Below are positions 11,632 through 23,458 of a DNA stretch of 64,000 bases, in pieces. The position numbers were made by a program, and so were the translations under genes. Position 1 is the first letter of the stretch, and every line of letters starts with the position of its first letter. The stretch comes from Lantana camara (taxonomy: Eukaryota > Streptophyta > Magnoliopsida > Lamiales > Verbenaceae). The notes under the pieces were generated by a model. It saw only the letters and a program-made list of their open reading frames with translations, ran no database searches and was not told where the DNA came from. The stretch lies in NCBI GenBank assembly GCA_037501455.1, contig CM074862.1:62403501-62467500 (forward strand). Reading direction: 5' to 3'.

Positions 11632-14600
11632 TGTAACGCCCCGTGTTTTCGTCATACAGGTACGCGCGCCACACGTGTGAGTTTGAGAGTTAGAACTGTA
11701 AAGTGTGCTTAATTCAATTATGTGACTAAGTGGTTTATGCGATTAATTACCTAATTGCCTAAGTGTTCATTTTAATTGCTAATTCATTTTAATTTCATTT
11801 CACTTCATTTTCTAACATATGCATAATTTATACATTTCATCTCATAACATGTTTCAATATATATATACATATATACTTAAACTCAAATAATTTCGTAAGA
11901 GTATATTTATATACTACATTCATTCATGAGACATGTAATTATATATTTATATATATATATATATATATATATGCATTACTTATTCCGACACTAATATATT
12001 CATGTGCATTATATATTTATGCATCTATATTCATGGACACTAATACACACACATTCATTATATATGTATATATAATTGGAGCACTAAGATCATTATATTC
12101 ATAAAATATAATTAATATCTAACTTTATACATATATCTTTTGTATCTATACCTATATTACATTATATACATTATATCACATATATCATATGATTATATAC
12201 ATATATACATAAGAACACACACTTTGCCTCAACCCTTCACACATACATACACCCCCATTTTTGATTCAAGCAAGAGGTAGGAGAAGGAGAAAGAGGAATC
12301 AAGGCATCTTCATCATCTTTATCATCTCCATCATTTCATTCTTCCATTCCTTCTCTTCATTCCAAGGTATATGTGTATATATATATATATGTATACATTA
12401 GTATATATATGTGGGTTTGAGTTTTGTGACAAGATTCATGGATTAATACTTGTTTTAATGGGTTTTATGTATGCTATATCATGTATTTTGGTGTTTTTGT
12501 GAGTCATTTTAATTGCTAATTCATTTTAATTTCATTTCACTTCATTTTCTAACATATGCATAATTTATACATTTCATCTCATAACATGTTTCAATATATA
12601 TATACATATATACTTAAACTCAAATAATTTCGTAAGAGTATATTTATATACTACATTCATTCATGAGACATGTAATTATATATTTATATATATATATATA
12701 TATATATATGCATTACTTATTCCGACACTAATATATTCATGTGCATTATATATTTATGCATCTATATTCATGGACACTAATACACACACATTCATTATAT
12801 ATGTATATATAATTGGAGCACTAAGATCATTATATTCATAAAATATAATTAATATCTAACTTTATACATATATCTTTTGTATCTATACCTATATTACATT
12901 ATATACATTATATCACATATATCATATGATTATATACATATATACATAAGAACACACACTTTGCCTCAACCCTTCACACATACATACACCCCCATTTTTG
13001 ATTCAAGCAAGAGGTAGGAGAAGGAGAAAGAGGAATCAAGGCATCTTCATCATCTTTATCATCTCCATCATTTCATTCTTCCATTCCTTCTCTTCATTCC
13101 AAGGTATATGTGTATATATATATATATATGTATACATTAGTATATATATGTGGGTTTGAGTTTTGTGACAAGATTCATGGATTAATACTTGTTTTAATGG
13201 GTTTTATGTATGCTATATCATGTATTTTGGTGTTTTTGTGAGTTATTTGGTTGGGGTGTTGTTTTGGGATGGATTGGGAGCCTTCCCTTCTAGCCATATC
13301 AGATCCCCTGCCCTTTTTTCGAACAGAGCATACCCAAACGGGCGTTTGGGTTTTCAGTTGATTCACCAAACGCCCGTGTAGGAAGCTATTGCCTCATCCG
13401 CGCCTTTCCAAACGGCCGTTTCTATTTTCTGTACATTTTTCAAATGGACGTTTCTCCCTCATCCGAACTCCGATTGACCTGATTGCTGAACCGTTGGAAA
13501 CCTATTGAAGTATATAACAACCTCAAATTGGAATCATCTCAATATCATTCCAATAGTGTGAGATATGATTAATTCTTTTTGGTGTCGCCATTTTTCCGAA
13601 AATCTGTGTTAACCCAACTTCGGACCTACGTCATTTTCACTCCGCTTTGAACTAGAATTCGATCCATATATGCTTGGAAAGCTCTATTTGTCTAATTTAA
13701 TATCCAACAAAAAAAACTCCATTCGAATTTCTAGAACTCAAGATATTCCCAATTTTCCACAGCTTGCGTGTTTCCAAAAATTGTCAACTTTTGTCAAACT
13801 TCACCAAAACCCCTCATATTGCAATCCTTTCACTTCCTTGGCTCCCGTATGTGACTTATATGAATTATATGCTTGCTTAATTGATAATTACGCTCTTATT
13901 TTCCACTCTTTCGTTTTTATTTGCTTAAGTTTGATTGTTTGAATTCATGCTTAATATATTAATTGAATTCGTGTGAGTAATTGAGCATATGAACATGATC
14001 GCACCCTTCCATGGCGTACTTATGCTTTATTTCATATTAAATCATCTCATGACATGTTACACCATCTCATAAGCATGTCGTGCGTCTTATGTGGTTTCAT
14101 ATTGAGTCGTATCTCACGAGTACACATTGTTCCTTTGCTTGTACAGTTCATCTCCAGGGCGGAGATATCGTGATCAATAAGCACACGGCCTAGCTTGTAT
14201 TCTTGTATTTTCGTCTTCCAAGTGAGGGTGTTTTCGTTCTAGATAAGTAATAAACCCTACAACCTTTATGTGATAAGTTTTGGCCAAAAACCTAAAGTAT
14301 ATATATATATTGATTTCAAAGTAAAGTCTTTGAGTAAATTCTTATCGAGTAAATGTTTTCAAGGAATGAACCACTTGCAACAAAATGTATTGAAATGTTT
14401 TAACATAACGAAATGTTTTGGCGAGATAACGCACGTCACGTTCACGTTTTTGGGCCCGGGGAAATTTGTGAATGGAGACCGGTACGACATCGGGTCGTCG
14501 GATAAGCCATTGCATATAGTACCCTTTGAGAGTATCTTACGCGACCGTGTAGTGTGGAAGGTGGGATACTCTTGAGCCGGTAGTTAACCCATCGAAGGAG

Positions 14601-15569
14601 CAGGTAGGAGTCATGAGCCCCCGCCTCGAAACGTCACGTCACGATGTGGTAGGGCCTTGCAAACCCTTCCACCGCCCCGGAGGTAGAAGGTTGGAATGCT
14701 TTACAATTATGTTCATGTTTATGTTACGCACCGTGCGGGAAGGCCGGGACACGGATTATCCAAACGACTATGTTTTACGAATGTATGTATTATTATTTAT
14801 TGTATGATCACGTATTCAAAGTATTAAATCATGTTCATTGTACACGGTCGGAGTTTGGTTGGAGATAACGCACGCTCACTCGCCGAGCCATAACGATTGT
14901 TCATGCATTACGAACTTAACGAATTTTAATATGGATTAGTCGTAAAGACCGAGCATTGGTAAAGGATTTCATGCCCTTCGTGGGAACTAACTTTAATAAA
15001 ACCTTGCTTGGGATTTATGACTTGCATGTGCTTGTTTTTTTTATATACGTACAGCTTCTGCTCACTCAGTCTTCTAGAGACTGACCCCTCTTTCCCACTC
15101 TTCTCAGTCTTTGCAGGTTTTTCTAGGCGGGAGTCAAGTCTTAGTGGTTGTCTCGAGTCTCACGTGTACACTCGAGTGACATTTTACTCTTATTATGTTT
15201 AATTGTATCTTGTATTTAATAGGCCTGTGTGCCAACGTATGATTATGAATTATTGGATGATGAATTCGGGACAGGTTGCATGAGTAGTTGAACCCGTCAT
15301 TAGAATGCATGTTGGATTTAAATTATGTTATGGAATTATTGGGCTTGTAGCCATTATTGAAATTCATGTTAATGATTATTGCTTCCGCATTGCACTCTTC
15401 AGGTTGTTGAATTAATTGGTATAGGGTTAGATTCCGCCTAGCCAGAAAGTTTTTTTTTATTTTTTTGTCACCCGTTCGCTATGAGTCCGGTTCATGCTGG
15501 ATCATCAATTTCATATGTGGACTAGACTTGTAGTGCGGGGATGTGGTGCCTATCGTCCCGGGTGCTACA
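11632..15569 (+). repeat. 3' LTR of the large-LTR element
   Basis: It is collinear with the 5' LTR apart from point changes, shorter TA runs and a 737 bp internal tandem duplication that explains its extra length. It keeps the palindrome words (13333-13350, 13410-13421) and the mini-exon (14147-14221). Confidence 0.92.
11767..13240 (+). repeat. 737 bp tandem duplication inside the 3' LTR
   Basis: 11767-12503 and 12504-13240 are nearly identical, including short TA runs and the segment ending GTGTTTTTGTGAGT. The 5' LTR has one copy, so the duplication arose in or after the last replication of this element. Confidence 0.93.
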
Positions 15570-15574
15570 AAGAA

Positions 15575-17051
15575 TGTTTGGGATCCTAGTACCCACTGAG
15601 AAAACAAGTTTCTTCTAAGGCCGTTTGAGATTTATAGACCTTCTAAAAATAGTGGGAGCCACATACGATAAAAGACCTAATCCTATGTGTTACGTTATTA
15701 TTCAAAATGCTCACATTTTCTCTGCTTAGCATTTAGGTTGTAGTTTTGTGATTGTCTACAAGTTGAAATGCGACCCATTAGTATCCATCCTTGAGTCAAG
15801 CAAGTTGACTAAAAGTCCTAACCACTCTGATTGGATTCGTATCTTAAAACCCGTTTTAAGATTCCAAAGGAGAAAATTGTTCTCTCTATAAGGCGAATTT
15901 TCCCACCTATCGTGAAAATTTTGACCTAGGCCAAAAGAGAAGCAATAGAAAAGTGAAAGGAAATTCTCCAAACACTTAAGAGCAATTGTACTTCCCCATA
16001 AATGTTTTACAAAGTATAACACATAGGAACAGTTAAGAACAATTGTACTCCCTTACGAATGTGTTACAAGGTATAACACATCGTAGGAATTGTTCTAAAT
16101 TTGTATGAAGGAATACACATATGAATGGACGTGAACTCAAGCTCCTCACTAAGGAGGAACTTGCAGCCATGCACGTACCCTAAGAAATGTGTTCTTAGTC
16201 CACTGATTGTTTGAATTGCTTACACCATCATTTTTAACCCCTTTTGCTCAATCTTGCTATTATAGCATAGTTGCTCAAACAAGTTGATGACTTAAGAGAG
16301 CATCCTTATGAAGGACTAAAAGGTAATGATAGTTAGTTCTTCCTCTAAACCTAATAAGGTAAAGGCATCTAGGCCAAAGAAGAAGAAACCCTTAAAACCC
16401 GATGGAGGGGTGAGAGAAGGGAAAGCCTAAAAGAAAGATCAGACTTTAGCTTCCATAGTGGAGAACTAGGGCCTTGGAAAGGAACTGTAAAGAATATAAG
16501 GATACTCCGTGTGTCTCTCGTTGAAGCAATTCCGATAGGATCAGAATTCGCTAGTCCTGAGTTAATTTTGCATAAACTATTGTGCAAAATTCAAAGTATT
16601 AATGTTAGGATCATTTTATGAAAATGAACTCAAAGACTTAATTCTAAGAATCCTATTTTGAGGGAAACACTCTCGAATCCTCGTTTATATGAAACGAAAG
16701 AACGTTGCAAAGTATGTATGGATTTCGATCCATACTAGTGATTTTGAATTACTTAATGTAAGCACTAGACAAAATCATTAATTTAATCATTATGAATGTA
16801 CGTGCTTACTGAAGTACAAATTTGAAACTTTTGTGAAATTATTAGAACTTCGAAATAAGGAAGGTTAAAAGTAGTCGAAAGATATGAGCATCTCGATTTG
16901 ATCCAAATGCCAATGTCTCATAGACTAAATTTCTTAGTCATCTTTGACATAATAGGATTATCCCTCAGTGAGCTCATTCAAGAATAGCTTAGTGTTTTTT
17001 GGAGGAACATAACCCTATAGGATATGGTTCATTCCTTGTTGAGACTTACTG
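15575..17051 (+). other. Copia A internal segment between nested insertions
   Basis: Continues directly from 2926 once the large-LTR element and one AAGAA are removed. Besides the gag remnant at 15784-15891 only short stop-filled frames occur. The order of sequence matches copia B from about 41690 down to 40200. Confidence 0.8.
15784..15891 (+). pseudogene. Copia gag N-terminal remnant
   Basis: An open stretch of 35 codons reads S-I-L-E-S-S-K-L-T and then D-W-I-R-I-L-K-P before a TAA. It resembles the start of Ty1/copia gag, in which a conserved L-x-x-x-N/K-L-T-G motif is followed by a W-x-x-x-L-K motif of the capsid domain. The rest of gag is not recoverable by eye. Copia B keeps a similarly broken copy at 41398-41505 on the minus strand. 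Confidence 0.6.
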
Positions 17052-18165
17052 TGTAGCACCCGGAATGCCAGGCACCACATCCCTGCGCACTATAGCCCCA
17101 ATCCACATATGAAATGGGCAATCCATACATGAATCAAAGCTATAGCTAACGGTAGACAATAAAATGACTCAAGGCTAGGCGGGTACCCTCAATTTAAAAC
17201 TAACCAACAATCAAGTCAGAGTATTAAAAAGCGGAAGCAATAACATTCATTCGATACGTATAGGGACCATATTTATTTATTTACTTATAGGTACCAACAT
17301 TCACACTATCAATACATTATCATCTCCCAACATAAATAGACAACAAGGCCTAATACAAAATATCCCAAGCTATACATAACAAAATGTGGGAATGAAGTGT
17401 GCTAGACCTAAATTTAAAGACCACTTGACTCTAAATTCCCGCCTAGCACGCCCTGCAAAACACTGAAAAGTTAAGGTGTCAGTCCAAAACAGACTGAGCG
17501 AGGGGTATAAATAAATATAAGCGCACCAACAGGCAAGTTATAATCTCGGGTAATAATTTTGGAAAAACAATACAATCTAATAGGTTAAAATAGATACTAT
17601 CGCCCGAGATTACAACTATTCCAATTTCAATTTAATCAATTCAATACAATCAATTCGTTGCCCGGCGAGTGGGGCAGTTCTCCAACCTTACACCGACTGT
17701 GTACAATCAATCAATCAATCAATTATTAGGTGATTAGGTGATCAAGCAATTTATTACTGTGCACAATTAGCAGTTTCAATAACGCCTTCTTCCTACGGGT
17801 GATGGTGGGATTGCAAGGCCCCACCATCCAATCAATCTGGGCCGAGGGTACATGAATCCCTAAGCCTGGAACTCCTTCCTCCCCTAATCTCCTAGAGGGT
17901 TCAGGGTTCATCCCAGTTTGGTGAGGATAGCTCTCGAGTTACCCGTCAGCCCGTGCTTTCCCGGTTGGCTCGAGTCACTACCCTCGGGCCCACAGTGCAA
18001 TACAATACTCGCCAAATCAATCAACCAATCAATCAATCCTTTCAATAGTTCGATAAAACATTTGAAAACCAATCTCTTTTAAAAACTATAAGTTATATAG
18101 ATAGGTTTTGGCTTAAAATTCACATAGAGTTGTACGGGTCCTATGTATCTAAAATTAAACCTCAC

Positions 18166-18233
18166 CTGAACGACCCAAAAAAAATCCAAGGAAACAGCTC
18201 ACGGGGCCTGCTCCTCGTCACCAGGAAGCTGGT
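18166..18233 (-). other. Putative 68 bp mini-exon in chromovirus 3' LTR
   Basis: On the minus strand it is preceded by TTGTCTTTCTTGCATAG and followed by GTGAGGTTTAATT. The 5' LTR copy is 25607-25674 with acceptor TTGCACAG. Confidence 0.5.
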
Positions 18234-18459
18234 CTATGCAAGAAAGACAATTGTCCGTGAAACACGACTCAAAATGTACCAAATATGACGAACGGCGGAA
18301 ATGCAACGAGACGACGGGAAAAATACAATGTACCATAAAAATATTGCGTTTCAACATGTAATCAGTCATATAATAGCAATTAGGGGTCAAAGAAGCCATC
18401 GGATCGAGGTGCGAAAAATGCAATTTTATGCAGTGAATTTTACACACATTCTGGACTAT

Positions 18460-18687
18460 GGGAACGGCCGTTCCGGCTTCCCTTTGAAAATGGGAAGGGC
18501 CGTTCCCATGGCTACAGAAAACGCGCCAGCGTTTTCAAAAAGGGAAAAACGTTTTAGCTGGGAACGGCCCTTCCGGCTCAAAGGCCAAAATGGGAACGGC
18601 CGTTCCCAGTCTCGCTGGCCAACTATCTCAGCATCATGGGAACGGCCGTTCCAGTTTTGAACTGGGGTTGGGAAGGGTCATTCCCAA
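18460..18687 (-). repeat. Palindrome cluster, GGGAACGGCCGTTCCC word, six copies
   Basis: Copies at 18460-18474, 18491-18508, 18560-18574, 18591-18608, 18637-18653 and a decayed one at 18668-18687. The best copy is a perfect palindrome TGGGAACGG/CCGTTCCCA. The other LTR has the same cluster at 25903-26113 but lacks the first copy. Confidence 0.92.
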
Positions 18688-19626
18688 AGTACGAGAGTAG
18701 CTGTATGCAGAGCAGAACAGAGCTGCAATGGCAACACAACAATCAACCACCAAAAATGGATTCAAGCCAAGTTCAAATGCGTACATATGATACAATAAAT
18801 ATGCTAACATGCATATTGATCAACAACAAGTCATAAAAACACATAATCTCATGTTAGATCATCCATAATCAATCATTTGAAACCCATATACTCAATCATG
18901 CTTCAAGTCCACAAAACTCAAGATAATTGCATCAAACTCAAGCTTAAAGTTCACAAATATATTTCCAACCACAAATACACAATTCATTCAAGCTAATACA
19001 AAGCCCTATATATCACATATTTTCAATAAAATCATTCAATCTCCATAAATACCTCAAATGAAAGAGATGAGAGACAAGATGAAGATATGATGTTGATGAT
19101 GCTCCAAATATCACAAATCCCACAAAAATTGATGCTTGCAAGAAGAAATCTCCCTCCTATCTTGGTAGGGTGGATCGGTTGAAGAAGGAGAAGAAATGGA
19201 GCAAGATGATATGTTTGTATGAATGAGAAGCCAAAGGTACGTGATGCTGCTAATGAAGGAGAAAGAACTAGCTAATTTTGCAATTAAATCCCTCCATTAA
19301 TTAAGTTAAGCAATCAAGTCCAATTCCATTATTAACTGATCAATGTGGTCCAATGCAATTAAGTCCCCAAATTCATGAAAATGATCACTTAAGGACATAC
19401 AAGAAATAAATCACATTCGGGAAAATAATTCACATTGCAATCACGTTCAATATATCCAATAAATATGATATGATATGAATTTTCAATAAAATATCAAGAA
19501 TATAATTTTTATAAAATTTTGTCATGCTATGACCAATTAAAGAAATAAACAATTAATAATTAAAAACTAACTCTCAAACGCACACGTGTCGATCATACCT
19601 GAAATGCCGAAAGCTGGGGCGTTACA

Positions 19627-19640
19627 ATCCTCCCTCCTTA
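19627..19640 (-). other. Polypurine tract of chromovirus
   Basis: On the minus strand AAGGAGGGAGGAT ends against the 3' LTR, in the normal place for plus-strand priming. Confidence 0.8.
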
Positions 19641-19660
19641 AAAGAATCTGGTCCCCAGAT

Positions 19661-22387
19661 TCACTGATCGGAAGGGAACAACTCTGGATGGAACCGTCTC
19701 ATTTTATCTTCGGTCTCCCACGTGGCTTCTTCGGTCTTATCACTTCTCCAAAGAACCTTAACCTTGGGAATCCTCCGGTTTCTTAATTCCTGAAACTTCT
19801 TATCCAAAATCTTGACCGGTTTCTGAACAAAGGTAAGACTCGGTTCCAATTCCACTTCTTCAACAGGAATGATCTCGGTTTCATTGGGGTAGTATTTCCT
19901 CAGCTGAGACACGTGAAATACGTTATGAATCCCCGTGAGGCTCGGTGGTAGGTCCAATCTGTAAGCAACTTCTCCAATTCTTTCCAAAATCTCATAAGGA
20001 CCTAAATAACGAGGTTTAAGTTTACCTCCTTTCCTAATCCGAGCAAATCCTTTACGTGGAGACGCCTTCAAGAATACCCGGTCTCCAACCTCAAACTCGA
20101 GATCCCTTCTGCGACGATCGGCGTAGCTCTTCTGTCTGTCCTGATCTGATTTCATCCGTTGTTTTATTAGTTGGACTTTCTCAATCATAGCTTCAACGGC
20201 CTTGGAAGGTTTTTCCACTTTCTCACCTTTCTTAACACCTTCCTGCTTAGTCCATTTCCACTCTTCCAAGTCAAAGAACAACGGAGAACGACACTTCCGT
20301 CCATAAAGTAGCTCATACGGTGCCATTCGAATCGAAGCCTGAAAACTGTTGTTGTACGCAAACTCAATCAAAGGTAGCTGGTCATGCCAGGAAGACTGAA
20401 AATCCAAAGAACAAGCTCTAAGCAAATCCTCGAGATACCTTATTAATCTCTCGGACTGACCATCCGTCTGAGGATGAAAAGCTGTACTAAACTGGAGCTT
20501 CGTACCCAGAACCTCTTGCAATTCACGCCACAACCTCGAAGTGAACCGTGGATCTCTGTCTGCAACGATACTAATCGGAATCCCGTGAAGCCTAACAATC
20601 TCCCGGTTATAAAGCTCGGCTAGCTTGCGAATCTTATACGACATCCGAACCGGTAGAAAATGTGCAGACTTCGTCAAACGATCCACAATTACCCAAATCC
20701 CATCAAACCCACCTTTCACTTTAGGTAATCCGGACACGAAATCCATCGTCACCTGTTCCCACTTCCACTCAGGAATAGGTAACGGCTGAAGAAGACCTCC
20801 AGGTTTCTGATGCTCGGCTTTCACTTTCTGACAAGTGAGACAATGCTTCACAAATTCGGCCACATCTTTCTTCAATCCACGCCACCAATAATATTGCCTT
20901 AAATCCTTATACATCTTGTTTCCTCCGGGGTGGATAGAATAAGCCGATCTGTGAGCTTCCTCGAGCAATACCCGTTTCAACTCTTCGGGCACAACCACTC
21001 GGTTCTTGAAACGAAGAAGACCGGTTTCATCGAACCCGAATGGACACTCTGGATCAGCTCTTGCCTTAGCTACCAATCTCTGAACTTCCAAATCTGTACT
21101 CTGAGCCTCAAACAACTTGTGCTTCAACTCTGGCTGGACCGAAATATTAGAAACTCGAGCCTTTAAAACAATTGGCTCGATTCCACTACTTTCACCCACT
21201 TCCAAGCTCGACACACTAGCCTTCCTACTAAGTGCATCGGCGACCACGTTGGCTTTACCGGGATGGTACTTGATTGTGCAATCATAATCTTCCAACCTTT
21301 CCATCCAACGTCGTTGCCTCATATTGAAATCCTTCTGAGTGAATAAATACTGGAGGCTTTTATGGTCAGTGAAAATCTCGAAGGACGCCCCGTACAAATA
21401 ATGTCTCCACTTTCCAAGTGCAAAGACTACGGCAGCAAGCTCAAGATCATGTGTCGGATAATTCTTTTCATGCTCTTTCAACTTCCGGGATGCATAAGCA
21501 ATTACTTTACCCTTCTGAGTCAACACACATCCCAAGCCTTCCCTAGAAGCATCCGTATAAACAGCATATCCTTCAGAACCTTTCGGAAGGGCTAACACTG
21601 GAGCAGACACTAACTTTTCCTTCAAGAAAGTGGAACTCTTCTCACAATCTTCATTCCAATCGAATTTCACATTCTTCTTTGTCAACTGGGTTAAAGGAGC
21701 TGCAAACTTGGAGAAATCCTTAACAAACCTCCGGTAATAACCTGCCAATCCCAAGAAACTCCTAATCTCAGAGGCATTCCTAGGTTTCTCCCACTTCAGA
21801 ACCGACTCAATCTTGGAAGGATCGACTTCCAAACCGTTGCCCGAAATCACGTGACCCAAGAATGACACCCTGTCAATCCAGAACTCACACTTGCTGAATT
21901 TGGCAAACAACTGATGCTCCTTCAAAGTCCTTAATACCAACTGAAGGTGTCTTGCATGCTCCTCGGCAGACTTCGAGAAAACTAGGATATCATCAATAAA
22001 AATGACCACAAACTTATCCAGAAAAGGCCTGAAAATCCTGTGCATCATATCCATAAAAGCTGCTGGGGCATTGGTCAAACCAAACGGCATCACAACGAAC
22101 TTATAATGCCCGTACCGAGTGTTAAATCCTGTCTTAGAAATATCCCCTGCTCGGATACGCAGCTGGTAGTATCCTTGTCTCAAATCCAATTTCGAATAGA
22201 CTTTCGATCCCTGAAGTATGTCAAACAACTCCTCGATGTGTGGAAGAGGATACTTGTTCTTGATCGTCATCCGGTTCAACTCCCTATAGTCTATACACAT
22301 TCTCAGGGTTCCGTCCTTCTTCTTTACAAACAAAACCGGTGCACCCCAGGGAGAAGAACTCGGTCTAATGTACCCAATCTCCAACAA
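19661..22387 (-). CDS. pol: Chromovirus pol: reverse transcriptase, RNase H, integrase, chromodomain
   Basis: An open stretch of 908 codons, the downstream part of the polyprotein. It copies element RNA to DNA and inserts it into host chromatin. RT motifs include the D-L-R-Q-G-Y-Y region (about residues 68-74) and catalytic F-I-D-D-I-L (130-135). RNase H starts near residue 270 (Y-T-D-A-S) and includes F-T-D-H-K-S-L. The integrase has an H-P-G-G...C-L-T-C zinc-binding part, then catalytic D in M-D-F-V-S-G, D in A-D-R-D-P-R-F and E in G-Q-S-E-R. The C-terminal about 65 residues (P-V-K-I-L...V-L-W...A-T-W-E) form a chromodomain, typical of chromoviruses and thought to guide insertion to heterochromatin. 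It follows in frame after a TAA at 22397-22399, so the listed start is just the first Met after that break and probably not a real start. Confidence 0.93.
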   Translation of the reverse strand: MLEIGYIRPSSSPWGAPVLFVKKKDGTLRMCIDYRELNRMTIKNKYPLPHIEELFDILQGSKVYSKLDLRQGYYQLRIRAGDISKTGFNTRYGHYKFVVMPFGLTNAPAAFMDMMHRIFRPFLDKFVVIFIDDILVFSKSAEEHARHLQLVLRTLKEHQLFAKFSKCEFWIDRVSFLGHVISGNGLEVDPSKIESVLKWEKPRNASEIRSFLGLAGYYRRFVKDFSKFAAPLTQLTKKNVKFDWNEDCEKSSTFLKEKLVSAPVLALPKGSEGYAVYTDASREGLGCVLTQKGKVIAYASRKLKEHEKNYPTHDLELAAVVFALGKWRHYLYGASFEIFTDHKSLQYLFTQKDFNMRQRRWMERLEDYDCTIKYHPGKANVVADALSRKASVSSLEVGESSGIEPIVLKARVSNISVQPELKHKLFEAQSTDLEVQRLVAKARADPECPFGFDETGLLRFKNRVVVPEELKRVLLEEAHRSAYSIHPGGNKMYKDLRQYYWWRGLKKDVAEFVKHCLTCQKVKAEHQKPGGLLQPLPIPEWKWEQVTMDFVSGLPKVKGGFDGIWVIVDRLTKSAHFLPVRMSYKIRKLAELYNREIVRLHGIPISIVADRDPRFTSRLWRELQEVLGTKLQFSTAFHPQTDGQSERLIRYLEDLLRACSLDFQSSWHDQLPLIEFAYNNSFQASIRMAPYELLYGRKCRSPLFFDLEEWKWTKQEGVKKGEKVEKPSKAVEAMIEKVQLIKQRMKSDQDRQKSYADRRRRDLEFEVGDRVFLKASPRKGFARIRKGGKLKPRYLGPYEILERIGEVAYRLDLPPSLTGIHNVFHVSQLRKYYPNETEIIPVEEVELEPSLTFVQKPVKILDKKFQELRNRRIPKVKVLWRSDKTEEATWETEDKMRRFHPELFPSDQ

Positions 22388-22396
22388 CGCATCAAG

Positions 22397-23371
22397 TTAA
22401 GTCTTCAACTCTTTCAACTCGGCCGGAGCCATACGATACGGAGTCTTGGAGTAGGGCTCTGCATTTGGGTACAAATCAACCACAAACTCAATTTCCCGTT
22501 CTGGAGGTAAAGAATCCAATTCCTCAGGAAAGACCTCGGGAAACTCCTTCACTACTTTCGTTTCTTCCAGCTTACTTTGATCCTTGGGTTTGTTGAGAAT
22601 ATAAGCAATGAAACCCATGGCTCCCTCTCGAACCAACTTATGAGCTTCAGAAAAAGAAAGTAGCGGTACAGTCTTGGAACTCCAACCCACTACTAAATCT
22701 GATCCCAACTGAACCTTCTTCGCTCTACAATCAACTATGGCAGAATGTCTGTACAACCAATCCATGCCCAAGATAGATCCATAGTAAGTCATCGGCAGCT
22801 CAATGAAGTCTGACAAGAAAACTCGACCCTCGATGCTCACCGGAACCTCTCTGAACACCCGATCAGATTCTAAACTACCACCAAAAGGAGTACTAACCAC
22901 ATAACATGCAGAAGAACGAGTAACAGGCAAAGGCAAAGAAACAGATATAGCACTCGAAAGAAAGGAGTGAGTAGCTCCCGGATCAAACAAGGTATGAATG
23001 TTCGTGCCATGTATGCAAATGGTACCTTCCACTACCGCGGCTGGATCAATATCAGCATCCTGCTGCTCACCCTCCAAAGCATAAGCACGAGCCCTAATCA
23101 GTGGTCTCGGTGCTCCCGGTGGTGGTATCCTGCGATCCGGACAGCCATCTACCAAATGCTCATCGCTCCCACACAGTAGGCATAAACCCAAACGCCTCCT
23201 GCAGTTATCATAGACGTGTGTCCTCTGTCTACAGAAGGTACAATAAGGTCTCTCGGGTGGTGGTGGCAAAGCTGGAGCAACTGGAGCAACTGGAGCTCTA
23301 ATCACTGGTCCTGCTGGTCGGGGCTTCTTCCCTAGGCCCTGTGGAGCTGGTGGTGGAGAAGAATAAACCAT
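22397..23371 (-). CDS. Chromovirus gag C-terminus (zinc knuckle) and protease
   Basis: The middle part of the same frame, 324 codons between the two stops. A C-x2-C-x4-H-x4-C zinc knuckle (C-L-L-C-G-S-D-E-H...C-P), preceded by a looser cysteine pair, marks the nucleocapsid. Downstream, L-F-D-P-G-A-T-H-S-F is the aspartic protease active site, with Pro in the second position as in many plant chromoviruses. The region ends just before RT at a TAA (22397-22399). The Pro- and Gly-rich start follows from gag. The Met at 23371 is the first Met after the upstream stop and not a supported start. Confidence 0.85.
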   Translation of the reverse strand: MVYSSPPPAPQGLGKKPRPAGPVIRAPVAPVAPALPPPPERPYCTFCRQRTHVYDNCRRRLGLCLLCGSDEHLVDGCPDRRIPPPGAPRPLIRARAYALEGEQQDADIDPAAVVEGTICIHGTNIHTLFDPGATHSFLSSAISVSLPLPVTRSSACYVVSTPFGGSLESDRVFREVPVSIEGRVFLSDFIELPMTYYGSILGMDWLYRHSAIVDCRAKKVQLGSDLVVGWSSKTVPLLSFSEAHKLVREGAMGFIAYILNKPKDQSKLEETKVVKEFPEVFPEELDSLPPEREIEFVVDLYPNAEPYSKTPYRMAPAELKELKT

Positions 23372-23458
23372 CGGCCTCTTGCCTGAAGCAGAACCCGAGC
23401 CAGAACCCTTATACCCTGGTCCGGAACCTCTGAAACCCGATCCAGAACCTCTGAATCC

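Larger units (their letters stand above)
2927..15569 (+). mobile_element. Large-LTR, non-coding Ty3/gypsy-like retrotransposon (LARD type)
   Basis: The element begins TGTAACGCCCC, ends GGTGCTACA, and is flanked by the perfect 5 bp target duplication AAGAA (2922-2926 and 15570-15574). LTRs are 2927-6179 (3253 bp) and 11632-15569 (3938 bp). The primer site TGGTATCAGAGC is at 6188, and a purine tract ends at 11631. The internal region is about 5.45 kb, or 3.2 kb without the solo LTR nested at 8911-11175. It shows no gag, protease, RT or integrase motif. That matches the LARD class, which is mobilised in trans. LTR ends and the primer-site hairpin resemble those of the chromovirus at 17052-27052, so a chromovirus is the likely helper (inference). 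Confidence 0.9.
17052..19626 (-). repeat. Chromovirus 3' LTR
   Basis: 2575 bp, TGTAGCACCC to GGGGCGTTACA on the plus strand. Contains the donor-like CATTTGAG/GTATTTATGG near 19055, a palindrome cluster at 18460-18687, a 68 bp mini-exon at 18166-18233 and the hairpin CAGTCC-AAAAC-AGACTG near 17482. Confidence 0.94.

Noticed and set aside
18166..18233. Coding mini-exon (reads D-Q-L-P-G-D-E-E-Q-A-P in the chromovirus LTR)
   Set aside because: The frame ends in a stop within the mini-exon and is not kept in the LTRs at 8911, 2927 or 58972. A non-coding exon fits better.
18301..18660. 119-codon plus-strand frame across the GGGAACGG cluster
   Set aside because: Runs through LTR, intron-like and palindrome sequence. 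The copy in the other LTR is shortened by the palindrome deletion. No motif.
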